14,433 bases of DNA from Betaproteobacteria bacterium (GTDB lineage Bacteria > Pseudomonadota > Gammaproteobacteria > Burkholderiales > SG8-39), in contig JAOUGZ010000026.1 in NCBI GenBank assembly GCA_029865405.1, forward strand, positions 1 through 14,433, given 5' to 3'. Shown piece after piece: positions 1 through 6,535 of this stretch. How positions within the stretch are numbered: position 1 is the first letter of the stretch; each line of letters starts with the position of its first letter. The position numbers were made by a program, and so were the translations under genes. The notes beneath the pieces were generated by a model that searched no databases, had not been told where the DNA came from, and saw only the letters and a program-made list of their open reading frames with translations.

Positions 1-1388
1 GGCACGAAGCCGACGCCGACTCGGCGCAGGCGCTGCAGACGCTGACCGTCCTGCTGGTCAACGCGCGCAGGGTGGACGATGCGCAGCCGTACCTCGCCAA
101 GCTCCTCGATCGCGACGGCGACGCGGCGGCCAACGGCTTCCTCCAGCTCGGGCGATTGCTCGCCGGCAACCCCGACAAGCGTGCCAATCTGCGCGTGGTG
201 CGCGCGCTCGCGGCGCGCCATCCCGGCCTTGCGCAGGCGCAGCTGGCCATCGCGCAGGCGGCGCTCGCCGCCAACGACGACGCCGCCGCGCTGGAAGCCG
301 CGCGGCGCGCGGCGCAGATGCGTCCCGGCTGGGATGCGGCAGCCGTATACGAGGCGCAGATCCTGCAGCGCCAGTCGCCCGAGCTCGCCGCCCGATCGCT
401 CGCCGCGTTCCTCGAGACGTATCCGGCGGCGCGCGACGCGCGGCTCGCCTACGCGCGGCTCCTCGTCGGCGAACGCCGGTACGCCGAGGCGCGCGCGCAA
501 TTCGAGAAGCTGCTGGCCGCGCATCCCGACAACGGCGACGTGCGCTACGCAGTCGGGCTGCTCGCCCTCCAGCTGAAGGACTACGCCACTGCGGAAACGA
601 GCCTGAAGCGCCTGCTCGACATGGGATTTCGCGATCCGCACGGCGTGCGCTTCACGCTTGGGCAGGCGGCCGAGGAGCAGAAGAAGTGGCAGGAAGCCAT
701 CCAGTGGTTCGAGAGCATTCCGCGCGGCGAGCATTACCTGCAGGCGCGCCTGCGCGCCGCCAATGTGATGGGCAAGCAGGGCAAGCTCGATGCGGCGCGC
801 GCGTACCTGCGGGCCCTGGAGGCGGAGGGCGAGCAGCGCGTGCCGGTGCTGATCGCGGAAGCGCAGCTGTTGCGCGACGCCAACCAGCACCGCGACGCCT
901 TCGATCTCCTCGGCAAGGCGCTGCAGGCGCAGCCGGAGCAGCCCGAGCTGCTCTACGATCATGCGCTCACTGCCGAGAAGCTCGAACGCTTCGATGTCCT
1001 CGAGTCGAGCCTGCGCACGCTCATCCGCCTGAAACCCGACTATGCACACGCCTACAACGCGCTCGGCTACTCGTACGCCGATCGCAACCTGCGCCTGCCC
1101 GAGGCGAGGAAGCTCATCGAACGCGCGCTGGAGCTCTCGCCGGAGGACTTCTACATCATCGACAGCATGGGCTGGGTGCTCTATCGCATGGGCGACCTGA
1201 AGGGCGCGGAGGAGCACCTGCGGCGCGCCTACCTCGGGCGCCCTGACGCCGAGATCGGGGCGCACCTCGGGGAAGTGCTCTGGAAGATGGGCGAGCGCGC
1301 CGAAGCCGAGCGCGTGTGGCAGGAAGTGCAGAAGAGCCACCCCGAGAACGAGACGCTGCACAAGACCCTGAAGCGCCTGCGCCCCTAG
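1..1388 (+). CDS. Tetratricopeptide-repeat protein, 5' end missing
   Basis: The reading frame is open from the left edge (first full codon at 3) to a TAG at 1386-1388, giving 461 visible residues; the true start and any signal peptide lie outside the window. The protein is helical, Ala/Leu/Glu-rich and built of repeated 34-residue-type units with TPR signatures such as a DSMGWVLYRMGDLKGAEEHL segment near the C-terminus and an ALGYSYADRN segment just before it. A GTG at 72 could be mistaken for the start, but the same repeat-like sequence continues upstream of it. A TPR protein directly upstream of lolB-ispE-prs is a conserved arrangement (PA4667 family in Pseudomonas). The family is thought to be a scaffold, probably periplasmic or envelope-associated; no enzymatic motif is visible and the partner is unknown. 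The gap to lolB is 22 bases, so co-transcription is likely. Confidence 0.9.
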   Translation, partial: HEADADSAQALQTLTVLLVNARRVDDAQPYLAKLLDRDGDAAANGFLQLGRLLAGNPDKRANLRVVRALAARHPGLAQAQLAIAQAALAANDDAAALEAARRAAQMRPGWDAAAVYEAQILQRQSPELAARSLAAFLETYPAARDARLAYARLLVGERRYAEARAQFEKLLAAHPDNGDVRYAVGLLALQLKDYATAETSLKRLLDMGFRDPHGVRFTLGQAAEEQKKWQEAIQWFESIPRGEHYLQARLRAANVMGKQGKLDAARAYLRALEAEGEQRVPVLIAEAQLLRDANQHRDAFDLLGKALQAQPEQPELLYDHALTAEKLERFDVLESSLRTLIRLKPDYAHAYNALGYSYADRNLRLPEARKLIERALELSPEDFYIIDSMGWVLYRMGDLKGAEEHLRRAYLGRPDAEIGAHLGEVLWKMGERAEAERVWQEVQKSHPENETLHKTLKRLRP

Positions 1389-1410
1389 CGCGCCCGGGTC
1401 GGCGCCACAC

Positions 1411-1950
1411 GTGAATCCGGTCCTGCGCGTACTTGCCGTTGCGGCCGCACTGGCCGCTGCCGCGTGCGCCGAGCTCACCGCGCGCACGCCGGGGGAGCGC
1501 GTGGAATTCGAATTCACGGCGCGCTTCGCGGCGCAATACCGTGGCGAGGCGGCCTCTGGACAGCTCGCCTGGCGTCATGACGCGGCGCGCGACGAGGTGC
1601 TGATCAGCTCGCCCTTCGGCCAGGGGCTGGCGCGCGTGACGCGCCGCGACGCGCTGGTCACGCTCGTGACCGCGGACGATCGCCGCTACACCGCGGCCGA
1701 CGCCGAATCGCTGACCGAAGAGGTGCTGGGCTTTCGCCTGCCGCTCATGGGGCTCGCCGACTGGGTGCGCGCGCGGCCCGCGGACGGCGCGCCGGCGCGC
1801 TCGACCTACGACGCGCAGGGCCGGCTCGCCGCGCTCGAGCAGCACGGCTGGACGATCGAGTACCAGGAGTACGCGTCCGAGCGTCCCGCGCGCCTGCGCC
1901 TGCGCTATCCCGGGATGGAGCTGAGGCTCGCCATCTCCGCGTGGCGATGA
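1411..1950 (+). CDS. lolB: Outer-membrane lipoprotein LolB
   Basis: LolB is the outer-membrane lipoprotein that receives lipoproteins from periplasmic LolA and inserts them into the outer membrane. The 179-residue product starts at a GTG; no ATG is available nearby and no clear Shine-Dalgarno sequence precedes it, so translation may depend on the upstream TPR gene. Residues 1-18 form a short hydrophobic signal peptide ending in an Ala-rich lipobox with Cys19 as the lipidated residue, followed by Ala-Glu (no Asp at +2, consistent with outer-membrane sorting). Further support comes from the ISSPFGQGLARV strand, equivalent to the SPxGQ region of the family, and the LPLMGLADWVRARP segment. It is somewhat shorter than E. 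coli LolB (about 207 residues). Its TGA overlaps the ispE start in an ATGA junction, and lolB-ispE adjacency is typical of beta- and gamma-proteobacteria, which supports the call. Confidence 0.9.
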   Translation: MNPVLRVLAVAAALAAAACAELTARTPGERVEFEFTARFAAQYRGEAASGQLAWRHDAARDEVLISSPFGQGLARVTRRDALVTLVTADDRRYTAADAESLTEEVLGFRLPLMGLADWVRARPADGAPARSTYDAQGRLAALEQHGWTIEYQEYASERPARLRLRYPGMELRLAISAWR

Positions 1951-2801
1951 ACTGGTTTCCGGCGCCGGGGAAGCTGAACCTCTTCCTGCACGTGCTCGGC
2001 CGGCGCGCCGACGGCATGCACGAGCTGCAGACGGTGTTTCGGCTGGTCGCGCACGGCGATCGCGTCGGCATCCGCGTGCGCAACGACGGCGAGATCCGGC
2101 GGCATGATCCGCTGCCGGGGGTCGCCGAAGCCGACGACTTGTGCGTGCGCGCCGCCCGGCTGCTGCAGGCCGAGTGCGGCAGTACGCTGGGCGCCGACCT
2201 GGCGCTCGACAAGCGCCTGCCGATCGGCGGCGGCATGGGTGGCGGCTCGTCCGACGCCGCCACCACGCTGATCGTCCTCAACCGCTTGTGGGGCGCAGGC
2301 TGGCCGCGCGAGCGCCTGCTCGCGCTCGCGGCGCGCCTGGGCGCCGATGTCCCGTTCTTCATCTTCGGCGAGAACGCCATCGGCGAAGGCGTTGGCGAGC
2401 GCCTGCGCCCGCTCGCGCTGCCCGACGCCTGGTACCTGGTGCTGGTGCCGCCGGTGGCGCTTTCGACGCGCGCCGTATTCGGCGATAACGCATTGACACG
2501 AAATACGAAACGACTCAAAATACCGCCCTTTTTCTCCGGCTTGGGCGGGAACGATCTCGAACCCGTGGCCGTGAAGCGCTGCCCGGAGATTGCGGCGCAC
2601 CTCGCGTGGCTGCGCGCGCGGCGCGTGCAGGCGCGGATGACGGGATCGGGGGCGTGCGTGTTTGCTGAATTCGCGTCGCAGGCCGAGGCGCAGCGCGTGC
2701 TGGGAGAGCTGCCCGGCACGATGCACGGATTTGTCACGCGGGGGCTCGAGCGCCATCCGCTTTATGAACTTGAACCTTTGGGGAGTCGCCAAGTTGGTTA
2801 A
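1947..2801 (+). CDS. ispE: 4-diphosphocytidyl-2-C-methyl-D-erythritol kinase (IspE)
   Basis: IspE phosphorylates 4-diphosphocytidyl-2-C-methyl-D-erythritol with ATP in the cytosolic non-mevalonate isoprenoid pathway. The start used is ATG 1947, which shares ATGA with the lolB stop; a GTG two codons upstream (1941) is the alternative. The product has 284 residues, matching the family (E. coli 283). It opens with the conserved WFPAPGKLNLFLHV strand carrying the active-site Lys9, contains the GHMP-kinase ATP loop PIGGGMGGGSSDAATT at about 92-107, the catalytic Asp134 in LGADVPFF, and the C-terminal GHMP motif ARMTGSGACVFAEF. Two oddities are visible. Around 2490-2525 a run of AT-rich, otherwise rare codons (TTG, ACA, CGA, AAT, ATA) forms a promoter-like sequence. 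The last six codons and the TAA stop lie within the tRNA-Gln gene, overlapping it by 23 bases. Confidence 0.97.
   Translation: MNWFPAPGKLNLFLHVLGRRADGMHELQTVFRLVAHGDRVGIRVRNDGEIRRHDPLPGVAEADDLCVRAARLLQAECGSTLGADLALDKRLPIGGGMGGGSSDAATTLIVLNRLWGAGWPRERLLALAARLGADVPFFIFGENAIGEGVGERLRPLALPDAWYLVLVPPVALSTRAVFGDNALTRNTKRLKIPPFFSGLGGNDLEPVAVKRCPEIAAHLAWLRARRVQARMTGSGACVFAEFASQAEAQRVLGELPGTMHGFVTRGLERHPLYELEPLGSRQVG
2493..2521 (+). promoter_or_regulatory. Candidate sigma70-type promoter inside ispE
   Basis: A perfect -35 hexamer TTGACA (2493-2498) is followed after exactly 17 bases by CAAAAT (2516-2521), which matches four of six positions of the -10 consensus. It sits in the most AT-rich stretch of ispE, in a gene that is otherwise strongly GC-biased. 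Initiation would fall near 2528, about 250 bases upstream of tRNA-Gln, making it a plausible promoter for the tRNA and prs. The same bases encode a conserved-looking LTRNT segment, so part of the match may be chance. Confidence 0.45.
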
Positions 2802-2855
2802 GGCACCGGATTTTGATTCCGGCATTCGTAGGTTCGAGTCCTACCTCCCCAGCCA
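2779..2855 (+). tRNA. trnQ: tRNA-Gln (anticodon TTG)
   Basis: The 77-base gene folds into a full cloverleaf. The acceptor stem pairs TGGGGAG (2779-2785) with CTCCCCA (2845-2851); the D stem is GCC/GGC; the anticodon stem CCGGA/TCCGG closes the loop TTTTGAT, whose anticodon is TTG (Gln, reading CAA and wobble CAG). The T arm is GTAGG-TTCGAGT-CCTAC. The discriminator base is G and the CCA end is encoded (2853-2855). A tRNA-Gln between ispE and prs is familiar in betaproteobacteria. Its first 23 bases also encode the ispE C-terminus and stop, so it must be cut out of a transcript that reads through ispE or be made from the promoter candidate within ispE. Confidence 0.98.
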
Positions 2856-2903
2856 ATTGCGCATTGCGCCGTGAACCGCATCGCCACCGCACCCGTTTCC
2901 GTG

Positions 2904-3848
2904 ATGGACCGCCTGATGGTGTTCACGGGCAACGCCAACCCGCGGCTCGCCCAGGACGTCGCCAAGCACCTCAACCTGTCGCTCGGGCGCGCCATCTGCG
3001 GGCGATTCTCGGATGGCGAGGTGATGGTCGAGATCATGGAGAACGTGCGCGGCAAGGACGTGTTCGTGCTGCAGTCGACCTGCGCGCCGACCAACGACAA
3101 CCTGATGGAGCTGCTGGTGATGGTGGATGCGCTGAAGCGCTCGTCCGCCGCGCGCGTCACGGCCGCGATTCCGTACTTCGGCTACGCGCGCCAGGACCGG
3201 CGCCCGCGCTCGGCGCGCGTCGCCATCAGCGCCAAGGTGGTCGCCAACATGCTCACCTCGGTGGGCGTGGCGCGCGTGCTTACGATGGACCTGCACGCCG
3301 ACCAGATCCAGGGTTTCTTCGACATGCCGGTGGACAACGTGTACGCGGCGCCGGTGCTGCTCGGCGACGTCTGGAAGCAGAGCTACGAGCACCTGATCGT
3401 CGTCTCGCCGGACGTGGGCGGCGTGGTGCGCGCGCGCGCGCTCGCCAAGCGCCTGGAGTCGGACCTGGCGATCATCGACAAGCGCCGGCCGAAGGCGAAC
3501 GTCTCGGAAGTGATGAACGTCATCGGCGAAGTGAAGGGCCGCAGCTGCGTCATCATGGACGACATGGTGGACACCGCCGGCACGCTGGTGAAGGCGGCGC
3601 AGGTGCTGAAGGAAGAGGGCGCCACGAAGGTCGTGGCCTACTGTACCCACGCGGTGCTCTCGGGCGCGGCGGTCGAGCGCATCGACAACTCGGACCTGGA
3701 CGAGCTGGTGGTGACCGACACCATCCCGCTGCGCGAGGACGCGCGCGCGAGCGCCAAGATCCGCCAGCTGTCGGTGGCGGGCCTGCTTGCCGAGACCATC
3801 CTGCGCATCTTCAACGAGGACTCGGTGAGTTCTCTGTTCATCGAATAG
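2904..3848 (+). CDS. prs: Ribose-phosphate pyrophosphokinase (PRPP synthetase)
   Basis: Prs transfers pyrophosphate from ATP to ribose 5-phosphate, making PRPP for purine, pyrimidine, NAD, His and Trp synthesis in the cytosol. From ATG 2904 the product has 314 residues, matching the usual 310-320. Upstream in-frame GTGs at 2871 and 2901 would give 325 or 315 residues; none of the starts has a good Shine-Dalgarno sequence, and ATG was chosen because homologues begin a few residues before [10 protein letters not shown]. Visible motifs are GRFSDGE (about 33-39), the ATP-binding loop [11 protein letters not shown] (96 onward), [11 protein letters not shown] with His131, the flexible-loop [12 protein letters not shown] (193 onward) and the PRPP-binding DDMVDTAGT (219-227). 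The Ala in place of the second Gly of DTGGT is, to my knowledge, common in this lineage. It follows tRNA-Gln by 48 bases and probably shares its transcript. Confidence 0.97.
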   Translation: MDRLMVFTGNANPRLAQDVAKHLNLSLGRAICGRFSDGEVMVEIMENVRGKDVFVLQSTCAPTNDNLMELLVMVDALKRSSAARVTAAIPYFGYARQDRRPRSARVAISAKVVANMLTSVGVARVLTMDLHADQIQGFFDMPVDNVYAAPVLLGDVWKQSYEHLIVVSPDVGGVVRARALAKRLESDLAIIDKRRPKANVSEVMNVIGEVKGRSCVIMDDMVDTAGTLVKAAQVLKEEGATKVVAYCTHAVLSGAAVERIDNSDLDELVVTDTIPLREDARASAKIRQLSVAGLLAETILRIFNEDSVSSLFIE

Positions 3849-3863
3849 ATTCATCAACCCCGG

Positions 3864-3878
3864 CGCGACCTGGTCGCG
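3864..3878 (+). repeat. Small perfect hairpin in the prs-rplY intergenic leader
   Basis: CGCGAC (3864-3869) and GTCGCG (3873-3878) form a perfect 6-bp inverted repeat around the triloop CTG. An alternative pairing, CCGGCG (3860-3865) with CGCCGG (3883-3888), shares bases with it, so the two stems are mutually exclusive. There is no T-run after either, which argues against an intrinsic terminator. They lie directly upstream of the rplY ribosome-binding site and could tune rplY translation. Confidence 0.4.
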
Positions 3879-3894
3879 GGAACGCCGGCTCAAC

Positions 3895-3900
3895 AAGGAG
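3895..3900 (+). promoter_or_regulatory. Strong Shine-Dalgarno sequence of rplY
   Basis: AAGGAG lies 6 bases before ATG 3907. It is one of the clearest ribosome-binding sites in the window, fits high expression of a ribosomal protein, and fixes the rplY start. Confidence 0.8.
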
Positions 3901-3906
3901 CAGTGC

Positions 3907-4686
3907 ATGAAATTCGAGATCAACGCCATTCCGCGCAAGGTGCAAGGTACGGGTGCGAGCCGCCGCCTGCGCCGCGCGGGCCGGGTTCCCGGCATCCTCT
4001 ACGGCGGCGACAAGGGCGCCGTGAACATCGAGCTCGACCACAAGGAGCTGCTGCGCAACCTGCATAACGAGAAGTTCCACGCCTCGATCCTGACCCTCAA
4101 GGTGGGCGACGGCGCCGAGCAGGTGCTGCTGCGCGCGTTCAACATGCACCCGGTGAAACCCCAGGTGCAGCACGTGGACTTCCAGCGCGTCTCCAAGGAC
4201 AAGAAGATCCACATGAAGGTGCCGCTGCACTTCGTCAACGCGGCCGGCTCGCCGGGCGTGAAGGAGCAGATGGGCGTCATCACGCACGTGCTGAACGAGC
4301 TCGACATCGAGTGCTTCCCGGACGACCTGCCCGAGTTCATCGAGGTGGACCTGGCGCAGATCACGGTCGGCAGCTCGGTGCACGCGCGAGAGCTGGCGCT
4401 GCCCAAAGGGGTGCAAGCGCTGCTGCACAAGGACGACGACCCGGTGGTGGCGACCTGTACCCTGCCGGCGCTGGTCACCGAAGAGGAGGAAGTCGCCGCC
4501 GAGGCCTTGCCGGCCGCGAGCGAAGTGCCGACCACCGAGCAGGCGGCGCCGGAGAAGCCGGGCGAAGGCGCGCCGGCGGCTGCGGGCGACAAGGCGAAGG
4601 CCGCCGCCGCGGGCGACAAGGCGAAAGCCGCCGACAAGGGCGCCGACAAGGGCGCGGAAAAGTCGGACAAGAAAGAAAAGAAGTAG
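3907..4686 (+). CDS. rplY: 50S ribosomal protein L25 / general stress protein Ctc
   Basis: L25 binds 5S rRNA in the central protuberance of the large ribosomal subunit. The 259-residue protein is the long, two-domain (TL5/Ctc) form rather than the 94-residue E. coli form. Residues 1 to about 93 are the 5S-rRNA-binding domain (RRLRRAGRVPGILYGG near 19-34; MHPVKPQVQHVDFQRV near 80-95). Residues 96 to about 186 are the C-terminal beta domain, with the FPDDLPEFIEVDLA stretch. From about 191 the protein turns into an acidic then Ala/Lys/Asp-rich low-complexity tail of almost 70 residues containing a tandem duplication, probably disordered and likely RNA-contacting by its lysines (inference). The start is supported by AAGGAG six bases upstream. 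The gene sits between prs and pth, its usual place. Its TAG is followed by pth in the same reading frame after a single codon. Confidence 0.96.
   Translation: MKFEINAIPRKVQGTGASRRLRRAGRVPGILYGGDKGAVNIELDHKELLRNLHNEKFHASILTLKVGDGAEQVLLRAFNMHPVKPQVQHVDFQRVSKDKKIHMKVPLHFVNAAGSPGVKEQMGVITHVLNELDIECFPDDLPEFIEVDLAQITVGSSVHARELALPKGVQALLHKDDDPVVATCTLPALVTEEEEVAAEALPAASEVPTTEQAAPEKPGEGAPAAAGDKAKAAAAGDKAKAADKGADKGAEKSDKKEKK
4582..4635 (+). repeat. 27-base tandem duplication in the rplY tail
   Basis: Two adjacent 27-base units (4582-4608 and 4609-4635) differ at only two positions and encode AGDKAKAAA and AGDKAKAAD. The high nucleotide identity suggests a recent or slippage-maintained duplication in a disordered protein tail. 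The following codons repeat a shorter DKGA unit. Confidence 0.75.
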
Positions 4687-4689
4687 CCG

Positions 4690-5427
4690 CTGGCCAAGAT
4701 CCGCCTCATCGTCGGCCTGGGCAACCCGGGCAAGGAGTACGAGCGCACCCGGCACAACGCCGGGTTCTGGCTGGTGGAGCGGCTCGCCCTGGCGCGCGGC
4801 ATCACGCTCAAGAAGGACAACCACTACCAGGCGCTGGTCGGCAAGGACGGCGGCCTGTGGCTGGTGCTGCCGCAGACCTTCATGAACGCCTCGGGGCGCG
4901 CGGTGCAGATGCTCGCCGGGTTCTTCAAGATCCCGCCCGAGGAGATCCTGGTGGTGCACGACGAGCTCGACTTCGCGCCGGGCACCGCGCGCCTGAAGCA
5001 GGGCGGCGGCATCGCCGGGCACAACGGCCTGAAGGACATCTCGCAACGCCTCGGCACGCACGACTACTGGCGCCTGAGGATCGGCGTCGGCCGTCCGAAC
5101 GGCGATTCCGGCGCGGACTACGTGCTGGAGAAGCCGCCCGCCGAGGAGCGTGAGGCGATCGAGGGCGCCATTGCGCGCGCGCTGGAGCACGTGCCGCTGA
5201 TGCTCGGCGGCGACATGCAGGGCGCGATGCAGAAGCTGCATAGTGAGGACAAGCCCGTGGAGAAGAAGGCCGAGGCGCCCAAGCCCGAGCCAAAGAAAGT
5301 CGAGCCGAAGAAGGCGGAGGCGAAGTCCGAGCCGAAGAAGGTCGAGCCGAAGAAGGTGGAACCCAAGGAAGAGAAGGGCGGGCTTCTGAAAGGCCTGCTC
5401 AAGGGTCTGACCGGCAGCAAGAAATGA
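4690..5427 (+). CDS. pth: Peptidyl-tRNA hydrolase with apparent CTG start and charged C-terminal tail
   Basis: Pth hydrolyses peptidyl-tRNAs released early from ribosomes, recycling tRNA in the cytosol. The catalytic N-terminus ([14 protein letters not shown], then TRHNAGFW) lies at 4702-4770. It supplies Asn12 and His22, equivalent to E. coli Asn10 and His20; Asp91 in VVHDELDF completes the active site, and FMNASG and GHNGLKDI are also present. Between the rplY TAG (4684-4686) and this sequence there is no ATG, GTG or TTG in frame. The only near-cognate start is CTG 4690, exactly where homologues have Met ([18 protein letters not shown]), so CTG is chosen. The first GTG, at 4774, would delete both catalytic residues. 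The resulting 245-residue protein exceeds the usual ~190 because residues 188-245 are a Lys/Pro/Glu repeat tail ending in an amphipathic [10 protein letters not shown] segment. The stop overlaps ychF as ATGA. A sequencing error at the start codon cannot be excluded. Confidence 0.92.
   Translation: MAKIRLIVGLGNPGKEYERTRHNAGFWLVERLALARGITLKKDNHYQALVGKDGGLWLVLPQTFMNASGRAVQMLAGFFKIPPEEILVVHDELDFAPGTARLKQGGGIAGHNGLKDISQRLGTHDYWRLRIGVGRPNGDSGADYVLEKPPAEEREAIEGAIARALEHVPLMLGGDMQGAMQKLHSEDKPVEKKAEAPKPEPKKVEPKKAEAKSEPKKVEPKKVEPKEEKGGLLKGLLKGLTGSKK
5287..5370 (+). repeat. EPKKV-type 15-base repeats in the pth tail
   Basis: The pth 3' end contains five copies, some imperfect, of a 15-base unit encoding Glu-Pro-Lys-Lys-Val/Ala: 5287-5301, 5302-5316, 5329-5343, 5344-5358 and a truncated copy from 5359. 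They are separated once by an AEAKS spacer. The result is a highly basic, proline-spaced linker. Confidence 0.75.
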
Positions 5428-6518
5428 GCTTGAAGTGCGGCATCGTCGGCTTGCCGAACGTCGGCAAGTCGACGCTCTTCAATGCGCTCACCAAGGCTTC
5501 GATCGCCGCAGAGAACTATCCGTTCTGCACCATCGAGCCCAACGTCGGCATCGTCGAGGTGCCCGACCCGCGCCTCACGCGCATCGCCGACATCGCGAAG
5601 CCGCAGAAGGTGATCCCGGCGGTGGTCGAGTTCGTCGACATCGCCGGCCTGGTCGCCGGCGCGTCCAAGGGCGAAGGCCTGGGCAACAAGTTCCTCGCCA
5701 ACATCCGCGAGACCGACGCCATCGCGCACGTGGTGCGCTGCTTCGAGGACCCGAACGTGGTGCACGTCGCCGGGAAGGTGGATCCGGTGTCGGACATCGA
5801 GACCATCCACACCGAGCTCGCGCTCGCCGACCTCGACTCGGTCGGCAAGCAGTTGTCGAAATACGCCAAGGTGGCGCAGACCGGCGGCGACAAGGAGGCG
5901 AAGCGCCTGGTGGCGGTGCTGGAGAAGGCGCAGGCCGCGCTCGACGCAGGTCGTCCGGCGCGCTCGGTGGACTGGTCGAAGGAGGAGCTCGCGGTGCTGC
6001 GGCCGTTCTTTCTCCTCACCATGAAGCCCACGATGTACGTGGCCAACGTCGCCGAGCATGGCTTCGTCGGCAATCCGCTCCTGGAGAAGGTCGAGACCTA
6101 CGCGAAAGCCGAAGGCGCGCCGGTGGTGGCCATCTGCGCCGCGCTGGAAGCGCAGATCGCCGACATGAGCGACGAGGACAAGAAGGTTTTCCTCGCGGAC
6201 GCGGGCCTGGAGGAGCCGGGGCTGAACCGTCTGGCGCGCGCCGCTTACGCACTGCTCGGGCTGCAGACCTACTTCACGGCGGGGCCGAAAGAGGTGCGCG
6301 CCTGGACCGTGCCGCAGGGCGCGACCGCGCCGCAGGCGGCGGGCGTGATCCACACCGATTTCGAGCGTGGCTTCATCCGCGCCGAGGTCGCGACCTACGA
6401 CGATTTCGTCGCCAACAACGGCGAGCAGGGCGCGAAGGAGGCCGGGAAGCTGCGCGTCGAGGGCAAGGACTACCTGGTGCGCGACGGCGACGTCATGCAC
6501 TTTCGCTTCAACGTGTAG
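5424..6518 (+). CDS. ychF: Redox-regulated Obg-like ATPase YchF
   Basis: YchF is a universally conserved OBG-family P-loop protein that binds the ribosome and hydrolyses ATP rather than GTP; it is linked to translation and stress responses. The 364-residue product matches E. coli (363). It shows the G1 loop GLPNVGKST (9-17), the G3 motif DIAGL (72-76), and NVAE (208-211) in place of the GTP-specifying NKxD, which is the hallmark of YchF's ATP preference. A helical coiled-coil insertion occupies roughly 130-200, and a C-terminal TGS domain starts near [19 protein letters not shown] and ends in a [13 protein letters not shown] strand. The ATG overlaps the pth stop (ATGA), so translational coupling is likely; pth-ychF adjacency is widely conserved. 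Confidence 0.98.
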   Translation: MSLKCGIVGLPNVGKSTLFNALTKASIAAENYPFCTIEPNVGIVEVPDPRLTRIADIAKPQKVIPAVVEFVDIAGLVAGASKGEGLGNKFLANIRETDAIAHVVRCFEDPNVVHVAGKVDPVSDIETIHTELALADLDSVGKQLSKYAKVAQTGGDKEAKRLVAVLEKAQAALDAGRPARSVDWSKEELAVLRPFFLLTMKPTMYVANVAEHGFVGNPLLEKVETYAKAEGAPVVAICAALEAQIADMSDEDKKVFLADAGLEEPGLNRLARAAYALLGLQTYFTAGPKEVRAWTVPQGATAPQAAGVIHTDFERGFIRAEVATYDDFVANNGEQGAKEAGKLRVEGKDYLVRDGDVMHFRFNV

Positions 6519-6535
6519 GGAAGTATCGTTGCGCG

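Noticed and set aside
5287..5370. Short repeats considered as a CRISPR-like array
   Set aside because: Units are 15 bases, codon-phased, without unique spacers of constant size, and encode a protein tail.
4774..5427. Shorter pth beginning at GTG 4774
   Set aside because: It would lack the conserved N-terminal strand and the catalytic Asn and His, which are intact in frame just upstream.
5435..6535. N-terminal extension that would fuse the ankyrin-cytochrome protein to about 360 upstream residues
   Set aside because: The upstream part is ychF read in the wrong frame (Arg/Gly-rich). A clear signal peptide begins at ATG 6536.
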